This document shows positions 31,487 to 37,868 of a DNA stretch of 37,868 nt, piece by piece. The DNA lies in NCBI GenBank assembly GCA_017623895.1, contig JAGAOB010000114.1, forward strand, positions 1 to 37,868, in the 5' to 3' direction. Below the pieces are notes generated by a model. That model had not been told where the DNA came from, made no database searches, and was given only the letters and a program-made list of their open reading frames with translations. The DNA is from Clostridia bacterium. GTDB taxonomy: Bacteria; Bacillota; Clostridia; Oscillospirales; UBA644. Numbering within the stretch: the first letter of the stretch is position 1; the number at the start of each line of letters is the position of its first letter. The position numbers and the translations under genes are program-made.

Positions 31487-31604
31487 CTTGTAGGTCGTTG
31501 GCATCTATGAAATTTCAACTCAAAAAAACAGGGGTAAAAAATGCGAAAAGCCTTGATTTCTCAAGGCTTTTCTGTGCGGCATCTTTTTAGACCGCAACAC
31601 TTGG
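31436..31604. repeat. Right direct repeat bounding the cassette (copy B), ending at the tRNA-Tyr 3' CCA
   Basis: Matches 29654-29813 in the same orientation. It contains the tRNA-like T-arm, the AAAAGCCTTGA hairpin and the first 29 bases of the 54-nt element. The match stops in the loop of that element, at the TGG that is the complement of the tRNA CCA end, so the intact tRNA-Tyr takes the place of its other half. Confidence 0.8.
31546..31571 (-). terminator. Dispersed AAAAGCCTTGA hairpin, terminator of the tRNA operon
   Basis: AAAAGCCTTGA-TTTC-TCAAGGCTTTT, 30 bases after the tRNA-Tyr 3' end, followed on the minus strand by CGCATTTTTTACCC. Confidence 0.8.
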
Positions 31605-31686
31605 TGGGCGAGGGTGGATTCGGACCACCGAAGCAAGATGCAACAGATTTACAGTCTGCCCCCTTTGGCCACTCGGGAACTCGCCC
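31602..31686 (-). tRNA. tRNA-Tyr (anticodon GTA)
   Basis: An 85-base class II tRNA with long variable arm. The acceptor stem GGGCGAG/CTCGCCC is perfect, the anticodon loop CTGTAAA gives GTA, the T-arm is GGTGGTCCGAATCCACC, and CCA is encoded. It is the second gene of a two-tRNA operon. Confidence 0.95.
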
Positions 31687-31712
31687 ATATTCAATTTTGC
31701 GAGAAAAGAAGG

Positions 31713-31788
31713 TGGAGCTGGTGGACGGATTTGAACCCCCGACCTGCTGATTACAAATCAGCTGCTCTACCAGCTGAGCTACACCAGC
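31713..31788 (-). tRNA. tRNA-Thr (anticodon TGT)
   Basis: A 76-base tRNA. Acceptor stem GCTGGTG/CACCAGC, D-arm TAGCTCAGCTGGTAGAGCA, anticodon loop TTTGTAA giving TGT, T-arm GGGGGTTCAAATCCGTC, discriminator T, and CCA encoded. It precedes tRNA-Tyr by 26 bases. Confidence 0.95.
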
Positions 31789-31805
31789 ACTTTTGACGCT
31801 TAAGT

Positions 31806-31834
31806 ATTATATCACATATCGGAACAAAATGCAA
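31806..31834 (-). promoter_or_regulatory. Promoter of the tRNA-Thr/tRNA-Tyr operon
   Basis: On the minus strand TTGCAT, 17 bases, TATAAT, 17 bases ahead of the tRNA-Thr 5' end. Confidence 0.75.
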
Positions 31835-31957
31835 GAGGTAATTTGTGAAAAATATTTTACATTTTCCGCGTTTTCCAAACGAAAACCACAAAAACACCTT
31901 CTTGCCTCTGCCGACGCAAATGAGGGAAACTTCCTCCGTAAATCCGAGCAAATTCCA

Positions 31958-31986
31958 TTGACAAACCCGTGGTGATATGTTATAAT
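31958..31986 (+). promoter_or_regulatory. Consensus promoter of the fem gene pair
   Basis: TTGACA, 17 bases, TATAAT, 40 bases ahead of the ATG, with TGGAG as ribosome site. Both boxes and the spacing are perfect. Confidence 0.85.
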
Positions 31987-32026
31987 ACTTTATATAGATA
32001 CCAATAAATGGGATATGGAGTCAGCT

Positions 32027-33361
32027 ATGGAAGAATATCGCTTTGTCCGACAAAGGGATTCGGAGCAATTCAACCGCTTTTCCCTAGAGTAGGGAGGGTC
32101 GGTTTATCAAACCTCCTATTGGGCAGAGGTCAAAAATGCGTGGGAGCCCTATTTTTATATGGGATTCCGCGGAGAAACCCCCGTTCTTGCCGCGTTATGC
32201 TTACAGCGGGACGTGCGGGTAGGAAAACTTTGGTATTGCCCGGACGGATTCGTATGCGATCTTTCGGATCAATCCTTGGTTTCGGCGTTTTGCGTTTTTA
32301 TGAAAGAGGAAATGAAAAAACACCACATCTGTGCGATGGTGACCGATCCGCTGATCATCGAAAAGATCAACGGCATCGAACAGGATTCCTCGGCGGTGGA
32401 TACACTGTTACAAGGGGGATTCGTTAAAAACAAGGACAAGGATTTCTACGTGGTCCAGCCTGCCATCACCATCATCTCCCCCTTGAAGGACGAAACCGAG
32501 GCGTCGTTTTTGCCGAAATGCGAAAAGGGAGTCCGCCACGGATTAAAAGCCGCTGCAGACGGACTGTTATACGCAGAATCCTACGACGGGACGGAACTTG
32601 CGCGCCACCCCGAAAAATTGGACGAATTTTTTGAAGTTATGACCGAAACCTCCGACCGCACCGCATTTATTCAGCGGGACAAGCAGTATTACAAAACGAT
32701 GATCACTGCGCTGGGACGCTACGGAACGATGGATTTCGTCTATTGTGATCAGAAAAAGCGGGGAGAATACTGCAAAAAGCTCTCCGAAGAAAAGAAAGCC
32801 CTCCAAGCGCGCTTGACGGAAGCGGAGAGTGAGGAAAAGAAAAACAAGAAGAGCATTTCCGAAATAAAGAAGGAATTGGATTCGATCTCCAATATTTTGA
32901 CGAGGAATCAAAAGGCGGATCAGGAATTAAAGGATGCTTACGGAGATTGCGTCCCCGGAAAGCTATGCCTTGCCGTGGCCATCACCTCCCGCTTTGGGAA
33001 AACGGCCATTTGCCTTTACGGCGGGACCCGAAATCTTCTGCGCAACACCCTGCGTCCCACCCACTATCTGAACTGGCTGCGCATCTGCAAAAGTATGGAA
33101 TCGGGCATCGAGGACCACGATCTGGGACGGGTGACGGGGGACGTATTTGACGAAGCCAACCCGTTGCACGGGCTTGCAAAGTATAAAATGAGCTATCACG
33201 GACAGGTGACGGAATACGTGGGCGATCTGTATCTGATCTGCGACCGTTTCCGATTTATGCTGTTTCGTAAGCTATTGCCCAGCGTGAAGAAAATCAAAAC
33301 CACGCTGTTGCGAAATCTGATCAAGAACCGCACCGTCCGGCGGAGCAAGAAAGAGGCTTGA
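32027..33361 (+). pseudogene. FemA/FemB-family peptidoglycan cross-bridge aminoacyltransferase with in-frame TAG
   Basis: Fem-type enzymes transfer amino acids from aminoacyl-tRNA to the lipid II stem peptide. The frame from the ATG after TGGAG reads MEEYRFVRQRDSEQFNRFS, meets TAG at 32090-32092, and continues in the same frame as VYQTSYWAEVKNAWEPYFYMGF, so both sides belong to one gene. The rest is intact: two GNAT-like lobes and a helical arm (about 60 residues rich in Glu/Lys, near KKLSEEKKALQARL) typical of the family. No start codon with a ribosome site lies just after the TAG, so only a truncated product from an internal ATG, or read-through, could be made. It precedes the intact relative by 2 bases. 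Confidence 0.75.
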
Positions 33362-33363
33362 AA

Positions 33364-34614
33364 ATGTATCGTTTCGAAGCAGAAATTTCGGTGGAACAAT
33401 TCACCGAATTCGTAAAAAAGGCGTCCTTTGCCCCGATTCAACAGACCGAGGCGTGGAGCAAACTGAAGAATCAGTGGAAGCCTTGCTTTTGCGGGATTTA
33501 CAAGGACGATACGCTGGCGGGAGTCGCCTTGATCCTGATGCGAAAGCTACTCCCGGGATTCGTTTACGCCTACTGTCCCCGCGGACCGATTATGGACCTT
33601 ACCGATGAAGATGCGGTGACAACCTTCGTGCAGGGAGTAAAGGAATTTTGCAAAAAACATGGCGTTTATCTCTTAACGATCGATCCTCCCGTGGTCGTAG
33701 GAAAAACCCTGCCCGATATGGAGGAGGCACGCTACGCGGATCCCTTTGATCTTTCCCGCGGAAAAAAAGAATTTGACACCGTGGTCGCTTGCGGATTTCG
33801 GCATAAGGGATTCGGAAAATCCCTTGATTCCGCGACCCAACCCCGCTATAACGCACTCATCCCGCTGAAGGATCGGGAAGGGAACGACCTGACGGAGGAT
33901 CAATTCAAAAAGAATTACAGACAAAAGCTTCGCAAATATATGGGTGCGTTCCGTCCCGCCAGAGGGCTTTACTATCAAGGTGCCGATCCTACGGAGGAAA
34001 CCATCGCGCAATTCAAGCGGATCTTGTCCTCCACCGAGGCGCGACAAAACATTTCTTTGCGCAACGAGGAATACTTTTCCCTGCTGTCCCAAGCCTTCGG
34101 AGAGGATGCGTTTTTTGCTTTTGAACGGTGCAACGTAAACGCGTATTTGGAAAATTTGGACAAGCGTCTTGCAAAGGAACCCGAAAACGAAGCAAAAATT
34201 CAACAGCAAAAAGCAGAGGCTCAACAGGTCAAGGAGCAACGGGGCGACGATATTCCGTTGGCGGCCCTGCTCACCGTATACCCTCCGAACCAAGAGGGAG
34301 TTCGCATCGCGGAATATCTTTACGCGGGATCGGACCTTTCGGTCTTTTCCTCCTTTTGTGCCACGCTGTGCGGACTGTTTTCCCAATGCCGCCTTTGCCA
34401 GGAGCGAAATTGCGATTTTCTGAATCTCGGAGGCGTTTCGGGCACCTTTGACGACGGATTGTTTGATTTCAAAAATCCCTTCAATCCCATCATCGTGGAA
34501 TACGCGGGAGAATTTGATCTTCCCATTTGCGGCTGGAAATACACCCTGATGAACAAAGGGCTTCCCGTTGCGAAAAAATGCTATTCCAAGCTGAGAAAGC
34601 TTGTACGGAAATAA
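33364..34614 (+). CDS. FemA/FemB-family peptidoglycan cross-bridge aminoacyltransferase
   Basis: A 416-residue cytoplasmic enzyme that would add amino acids to the peptidoglycan stem peptide. The N-terminal signature FAPIQQTEAWSKLK is the usual Fem Q-x-x-x-W region, followed by FVYAYCPRGPIMD. The second lobe contains NYRQKLRKYMGAFRPARGLYY, a helical arm (about residues 260-300, Lys/Glu/Gln-rich) and the closing NLGGVSGTFDDGLFDFKNPF (G-x-G-type Fem ending). The ATG follows AAAGAGG by 8 bases. It is co-transcribed with the TAG-interrupted relative and probably performs the bulk of the function. The residue it adds is unknown. Confidence 0.9.
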   Translation: MYRFEAEISVEQFTEFVKKASFAPIQQTEAWSKLKNQWKPCFCGIYKDDTLAGVALILMRKLLPGFVYAYCPRGPIMDLTDEDAVTTFVQGVKEFCKKHGVYLLTIDPPVVVGKTLPDMEEARYADPFDLSRGKKEFDTVVACGFRHKGFGKSLDSATQPRYNALIPLKDREGNDLTEDQFKKNYRQKLRKYMGAFRPARGLYYQGADPTEETIAQFKRILSSTEARQNISLRNEEYFSLLSQAFGEDAFFAFERCNVNAYLENLDKRLAKEPENEAKIQQQKAEAQQVKEQRGDDIPLAALLTVYPPNQEGVRIAEYLYAGSDLSVFSSFCATLCGLFSQCRLCQERNCDFLNLGGVSGTFDDGLFDFKNPFNPIIVEYAGEFDLPICGWKYTLMNKGLPVAKKCYSKLRKLVRK

Positions 34615-34649
34615 ATGCTATCGCAAATTGGAAAAGCTTGTATTGAGAT
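34576..34649. repeat. 37-bp tandem duplication at the 3' end of the second fem gene
   Basis: AAATGCTAT...AAAGCTTGTA begins at 34576 and again at 34613, immediately adjacent. The copies differ at about nine of 37 positions. The first encodes the C-terminal residues; the second is non-coding and provides the likely -35 box of the MFS gene. Confidence 0.75.
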
Positions 34650-34667
34650 TCTGCAAAAGGGTATGCT
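34638..34667 (+). promoter_or_regulatory. Possible promoter of the MFS-GDPD operon
   Basis: TTGTAT, 18 bases, TATGCT, 28 bases ahead of the start codon. The match is only moderate. The -35 box lies in the second copy of the 37-bp duplication. Confidence 0.4.
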
Positions 34668-34694
34668 AAACATATAGAAAAGAGAGGTTTTTTT

Positions 34695-36269
34695 ATGAAA
34701 CTGAACTACAAGCGTACGATTCTCGTCGGGTTTGCGTTCTTTTTGATCTGTGCCTTCTGGCAGATCTACGACGTAACCATCGCAATGACCTTGACCAGCA
34801 AATTCGGGATGAGCCAGACGGCGTCGGGCGTGATTATGGCGTTGGACAATATTCTGGCGCTGTTTATGCTTCCTCTGTTCGGAGGGATCTCAGACCGACA
34901 CAAGGGGAAAAGCGGACGCAGAACCCCCTTCGTTCGCACGGGAACGATCCTTGCCGTGGCGTTTCTTATGCTTCTTTCGGTTGCGGATAACGCACAGCTG
35001 GCAAAAATCGAAAAGTATTCCAAGGTCAACGATCCCGCGACGATGGCGGTCATCTACGACGAGCAAAAGGATACGCTGCTGCAGACTCCCGAAGGGGTAA
35101 GCTTCAAGCTTTCCGAATTGTATACCAAAGAAGAATTCTCCCGGCTGACCACCGATTCCAAGACCACCGAGGTCAACGCCTTCGGTCGTGAGGTGGAGGT
35201 CAATCTTTACACCCGCCACGTGGTACCCGCCCGTCAGGCCTGTGCCGCGGCGGTCACAGAAAAAAATCCCGCGACGCTGATTCTGTTCATCGGGATTTTG
35301 CTGTTGCTTCTCCTTTCGATGGCGACCTTCCGCACGCCTGCGGTGGCGCTGATGCCTGACGTAACGCTGAAACCGCTGCGCTCCAAGGCAAACGCCGTCA
35401 TTAACCTGATGGGGAATGCGGGCGGAATCATCGTGCTGGGCATCGGCTCGATTCTTGCCATTTCCAAGGTGAAAAATGCCTATATGAGCTACACGGGAGT
35501 CTACGCCATCGTCGGCGGCATAATGCTCACAGCGCTGATTCTGTTTCTGCTCACCGTCAAGGAGCCGAAATGGGTGGCTGAAATGCAGGCAGAAAGCCTT
35601 CGCCTCGGCATTGACAAGGAAGAAGAAAAGCCCGAAACGGGGACGAAGCAAAAGCTGGATAAAGCCAAATTGCACAGCCTTATTTTTATGCTGGCATCCA
35701 TCGTTCTTTGGTTCTTCGGATACAACGCCATCACCTCCAAATACACGGTCTACGCCCAAAACGTGTTGGACAAAGACGCCACCACCACCCTTCTTTTGGC
35801 AAATATTGCCGCAATCGTCGCATATTTGCCCGTAGGTATGATCGCATCCAAGATCGGTCGGAAGAAGACGATTCTCGCGGGAATTGCAATGCTGTTCACA
35901 GCGTTCTTTGCAGGATGCTTCATCACCGCATCCACACCGTCCTGGCTGATGTCCATTATGTTCTGTCTTGCGGGCGTTGCGTGGGCAACCATCAACGTCA
36001 ACTCCTTCCCGATGGTGGTTGAAATGTGCACGGGTGCCGACGTGGGAAAATACACGGGATATTACTACACGGCCTCTATGGCGGCGCAATCTCTCACTCC
36101 CACCGTTTCAGGGTTATTTATGGATAACGTGGCAATGACAAGTCTTTTCCCCTACGCCGCGATTTTCGTGGCAATGTCCTTTATCACGATGCTCTTCGTC
36201 AAGCACGGAGATTCCCGTCCCGCACCGAAGAAGAGCGTTATGGAGCAGTTTGAGGAGGATGCAGAATGA
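34695..36269 (+). CDS. MFS transporter, sugar-transporter-like (GPH/SLC45-type)
   Basis: A 524-residue membrane protein with twelve predicted membrane segments. FFLICAFWQIYDVTIAMTL, GGISDRHKGKSGRRTPFV (the cytoplasmic loop 2-3 motif) and ALMPDVTLKPLRSKANAVIN place it near MFS groups that carry sugars or glycosides. A soluble insert of about 95 residues (roughly 95-190, around YSKVNDPATMAVIYDEQKD) interrupts the N-terminal half, and it should be extracytoplasmic. The substrate is unknown. The start follows AGAGG by 7 bases. The GDPD gene overlaps its stop, so both are co-expressed. Confidence 0.87.
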   Translation: MKLNYKRTILVGFAFFLICAFWQIYDVTIAMTLTSKFGMSQTASGVIMALDNILALFMLPLFGGISDRHKGKSGRRTPFVRTGTILAVAFLMLLSVADNAQLAKIEKYSKVNDPATMAVIYDEQKDTLLQTPEGVSFKLSELYTKEEFSRLTTDSKTTEVNAFGREVEVNLYTRHVVPARQACAAAVTEKNPATLILFIGILLLLLLSMATFRTPAVALMPDVTLKPLRSKANAVINLMGNAGGIIVLGIGSILAISKVKNAYMSYTGVYAIVGGIMLTALILFLLTVKEPKWVAEMQAESLRLGIDKEEEKPETGTKQKLDKAKLHSLIFMLASIVLWFFGYNAITSKYTVYAQNVLDKDATTTLLLANIAAIVAYLPVGMIASKIGRKKTILAGIAMLFTAFFAGCFITASTPSWLMSIMFCLAGVAWATINVNSFPMVVEMCTGADVGKYTGYYYTASMAAQSLTPTVSGLFMDNVAMTSLFPYAAIFVAMSFITMLFVKHGDSRPAPKKSVMEQFEEDAE

Positions 36270-37093
36270 TCTGGCTTTACGTAACGGTTGGAATTGCCGC
36301 TGCATTGCTTTTCCTTTTCATTTTATTCCTGTTTCTGATTAAACCCCGTTCCCCCAAAAAACGCCCCGACACCACGCCCTTCGAGGGAAAAGAATACGCC
36401 CATCGGGGATTGCACAATAAAAACGTCCCCGAAAACTCTCTGCGCGCCATTGCGGACGCCGTAGATCGGGGATTGGGCATCGAATTGGATATTCAGCTTT
36501 CCAAGGACGGACAGGTCGTGGTTTTTCACGACCTTACCCTGAATCGTATGACGGGGGTCGACGGAAAAGTGATCGACTACACGGCGGAGGAGCTGTCCAA
36601 GATGTCCCTGAACGGGCATCCTGACGGAATCCCCACGCTGAAGCAGGTGCTGGAGGTGGTCGACGGAAAAATTCCGTTGATCATCGAGATGAAGATTCCG
36701 GGCTTTGACCTTTCGGTCTGTCCGAAGGCCTTTGAGCTTTTGGACGAATATCAAGGCCCGTACTGCGTTGAATCCTTCCAGCCTTTCACCTTGGATTGGC
36801 TGCGAAAAAACCGTCCCCACGTTCTGCGGGGGCAGCTCTCTTCCGATTTCTTCGCAAACAAAGAAAAGGGAAATGCGCTGCAGCTTTTTGCCGTCAAAAA
36901 TCTATTGACCAATGTTTTTGCGCGGCCCGATTTCATCGCCTACGATATTCGCTATCCAAAAACCGTGGCCTTCCGCCTCTGCAGAGATTTCTGGAAAGCA
37001 CTCCCCATCGGCTGGACGATCCGATCCGCGGAGGAATTAAACCGGGCGAAAAATCATTTTGACGCTTGGATCTGCGAAAATATCTACGACTAA
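36266..37093 (+). CDS. Membrane-anchored glycerophosphodiester phosphodiesterase (GDPD)
   Basis: A 275-residue enzyme with one N-terminal membrane helix (residues 3-26) and a GDPD barrel. Catalytic and metal residues are His46-Arg47-Gly48 in YAHRGLH, Glu56-Asn57, Glu73-Leu-Asp75 in IELDIQLSKDG, His88-Asp89 in VFHDLTL, and Glu in LIIEMK. It should cleave glycerophosphodiesters to glycerol-3-phosphate and an alcohol, probably at the membrane; the orientation of the active site is unclear. ATGA overlap with the MFS gene suggests a joint role, perhaps uptake and cleavage, but this is inference. Confidence 0.92.
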   Translation: MIWLYVTVGIAAALLFLFILFLFLIKPRSPKKRPDTTPFEGKEYAHRGLHNKNVPENSLRAIADAVDRGLGIELDIQLSKDGQVVVFHDLTLNRMTGVDGKVIDYTAEELSKMSLNGHPDGIPTLKQVLEVVDGKIPLIIEMKIPGFDLSVCPKAFELLDEYQGPYCVESFQPFTLDWLRKNRPHVLRGQLSSDFFANKEKGNALQLFAVKNLLTNVFARPDFIAYDIRYPKTVAFRLCRDFWKALPIGWTIRSAEELNRAKNHFDAWICENIYD

Positions 37094-37149
37094 TCTACGC
37101 TTTTTCGATTTTTATTGCATCGAATACAAACCAAAACGGTATTAAAAAG

Positions 37150-37176
37150 GGCGCTCATCCTGATGGGATGAGCGCC
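37150..37176. terminator. Bidirectional terminator between the GDPD and clpC-like genes
   Basis: GGCGCTCATCC and GGATGAGCGCC form an 11-bp perfect stem with a 5-base loop. The plus side runs into TGCTTTTTATT and the minus side into CTTTTTAAT, so it can serve both convergent transcripts. Confidence 0.9.
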
Positions 37177-37182
37177 TGCTTT

Positions 37183-37868
37183 TTATTCCTTTGAAAAGTG
37201 AAGCTTTCCCTCCGAGACAGAAACCGTGACGGCATCACCGTTTCCAAATTCTCCTGCCAGCATTTTTTCGGCCAGGGGATCCTCCACCAAGGTTTGGATG
37301 GCGCGGCGAAGAGGACGGGCACCGTAAGCGGCGTCAAAGCCCTTGTCTGCCAACAGGTCCAAGGCCTCCTCGGTCAGAGACAGGGTAATGCCCATTTCTG
37401 CCAGGCGCTTGGTCACCTGCTCGGTAAGGCGCAGTGCAATTTGACGGATGTCCTCCTTACGCAACTGAGAAAAGACGATCATATCGTCGATTCGGTTGAG
37501 AAATTCGGGACGGAACGTATGCTTTAGCTCTCCCATCACGCTTTCTCGAATATCCTCTTGCGTTCGGGAAAATTCCCCGTCGGAGGGGGCAAAGCCCAAC
37601 TGCTTTTTCTTTTCGGCAATGTTTTTCGCCCCCACGTTGCTGGTCATAATGATGACGGTGTTTTTGAAGTCCACCGTTCTTCCCTGCCCGTCGGTCAACT
37701 GACCGTCGTCAATAATCTGAAGCATCACGTTGAACACGTCGGGATGCGCCTTTTCGATTTCATCAAACAGAACCACGGCGTAGGGCTTGCGGCGTACCTT
37801 TTCGGTCAACTGACCGCCCTCGTCGTATCCCACGTATCCCGGAGGCGAGCCGATCAGACGGGAGACGG
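37183..37868 (-). CDS. ClpC-type AAA+ ATPase, C-terminal part (5' end outside window)
   Basis: The visible part begins at [19 protein letters not shown] and covers most of the second AAA+ module: Walker [16 protein letters not shown], sensor-1 in [26 protein letters not shown] with the Arg finger, and the sensor-2 [12 protein letters not shown] in the D2 small domain. A short C-terminal tail follows. ClpC works with ClpP in protein quality control; ClpB-type disaggregases share these motifs, but the short tail and Gram-positive setting favour ClpC. Regulation by CtsR cannot be judged because the promoter is outside the window. Confidence 0.88.
   Translation of the reverse strand, partial: VSRLIGSPPGYVGYDEGGQLTEKVRRKPYAVVLFDEIEKAHPDVFNVMLQIIDDGQLTDGQGRTVDFKNTVIIMTSNVGAKNIAEKKKQLGFAPSDGEFSRTQEDIRESVMGELKHTFRPEFLNRIDDMIVFSQLRKEDIRQIALRLTEQVTKRLAEMGITLSLTEEALDLLADKGFDAAYGARPLRRAIQTLVEDPLAEKMLAGEFGNGDAVTVSVSEGKLHFSKE

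Noticed and set aside
31306..31518. Minus-strand frame of 70 codons upstream of the XRE gene
   Set aside because: It runs through the repeat, the tRNA-like relic and the cassette promoter, and has no ribosome site; the sequence is explained by those features.
28567..31571. Possible CRISPR array, because of repeated hairpins at 28.6, 29.8 and 31.5 kb
   Set aside because: The repeats are not regularly spaced, have no unique spacers of constant length between them, and act as terminators. No cas genes are present.
31541..31796. Plus-strand frames across the tRNA genes (ending in phrases like GFEPPTC)
   Set aside because: These are the well-known false translations of antisense tRNA genes, whose T-arm reads as GFEPP-type peptides.
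32090..32092. TAG as a recoded amino acid (pyrrolysine-type) in the fem-like gene
   Set aside because: There is no pyl gene in view, the gene family does not use pyrrolysine, and TAG serves as the normal stop of the intact EEP gene. A nonsense mutation or sequence error is simpler.

Overview
The window looks like a chromosomal piece of an anaerobic, Gram-positive Clostridia-type bacterium, probably an uncultured gut or rumen Oscillospiraceae/Christensenellales relative. The pointers are Mini-RNase III, a DUF1836 protein, two FemA/FemB-type cell-wall enzymes, a ClpC-type ATPase, strong GGAGG ribosome sites, and oxygen-sensitive enzyme types (siroheme/4Fe-4S reductase, 4Fe-4S old-yellow-enzyme, aconitase X). 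The genus is not resolvable from sequence alone. Most of the window has intermediate GC; two stretches (about 2.1-2.5 kb and 29.8-31.4 kb) are clearly AT-richer.

Layout. 1-1410 (+): tail of an XRE regulator, then a DUF1836 gene overlapping mrnC. 1479-2590: a broken REP-associated transposase (RAYT) with REP palindromes inside and downstream of it, plus a small membrane protein. 2655-6196 (-): operon of a siroheme reductase-like protein followed by a FecCD-type ABC importer (lipoprotein, permease, ATPase). 6243-6911 (-): CPBP membrane protease. 7019-20839 (-): one 13.8-kb exopolysaccharide operon behind a consensus promoter. It has five glycosyltransferases, a Wzy-like polymerase, a Wzx flippase, the complete CapE-CapF-CapG route to UDP-N-acetyl-L-fucosamine and, last, a polyprenyl-phosphate sugar transferase. 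21126-24107 (-): a MaoC-like hot-dog protein and an orphan GH42-like glycoside hydrolase. 24614-28418 (-): an old-yellow-enzyme-type oxidoreductase with both subunits of a split aconitase X. 28758-29534 (-): a TauE/SafE permease. 29840-31313 (-): an AT-rich cassette of XRE regulator, EEP-fold nuclease and a small protein resembling the cyclic-phosphate-processing receiver (cREC) family. 31602-31788 (-): tRNA-Tyr and tRNA-Thr. 32027-37093 (+): two FemA/B-like genes (the first with an in-frame TAG), an MFS transporter and a membrane-anchored GDPD phosphodiesterase. 37183 to the end (-): the 3' part of a clpC-like gene.

The most unusual part is 28.6-31.7 kb. The cassette is bounded by direct repeats of about 160 bp, about 1.79 kb apart, and the right-hand copy abuts the 3' CCA of tRNA-Tyr. 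Each copy carries a degenerate tRNA-Tyr-like piece, a terminator hairpin and a 54-nt nested stem-loop (truncated in the right copy). The stem-loop and terminator occur again after the TauE gene. All of these sit at 3' ends of minus-strand transcripts. Together they suggest a horizontally acquired nuclease/cREC module beside a tRNA gene, possibly linked to RNA damage or defence. That function is inference.

A second theme is short tandem duplication at gene 3' ends: 37 bp x3 at the permease/ATPase junction, about 46 bp x2 at the end of capE, and 37 bp x2 at the end of the second fem gene.
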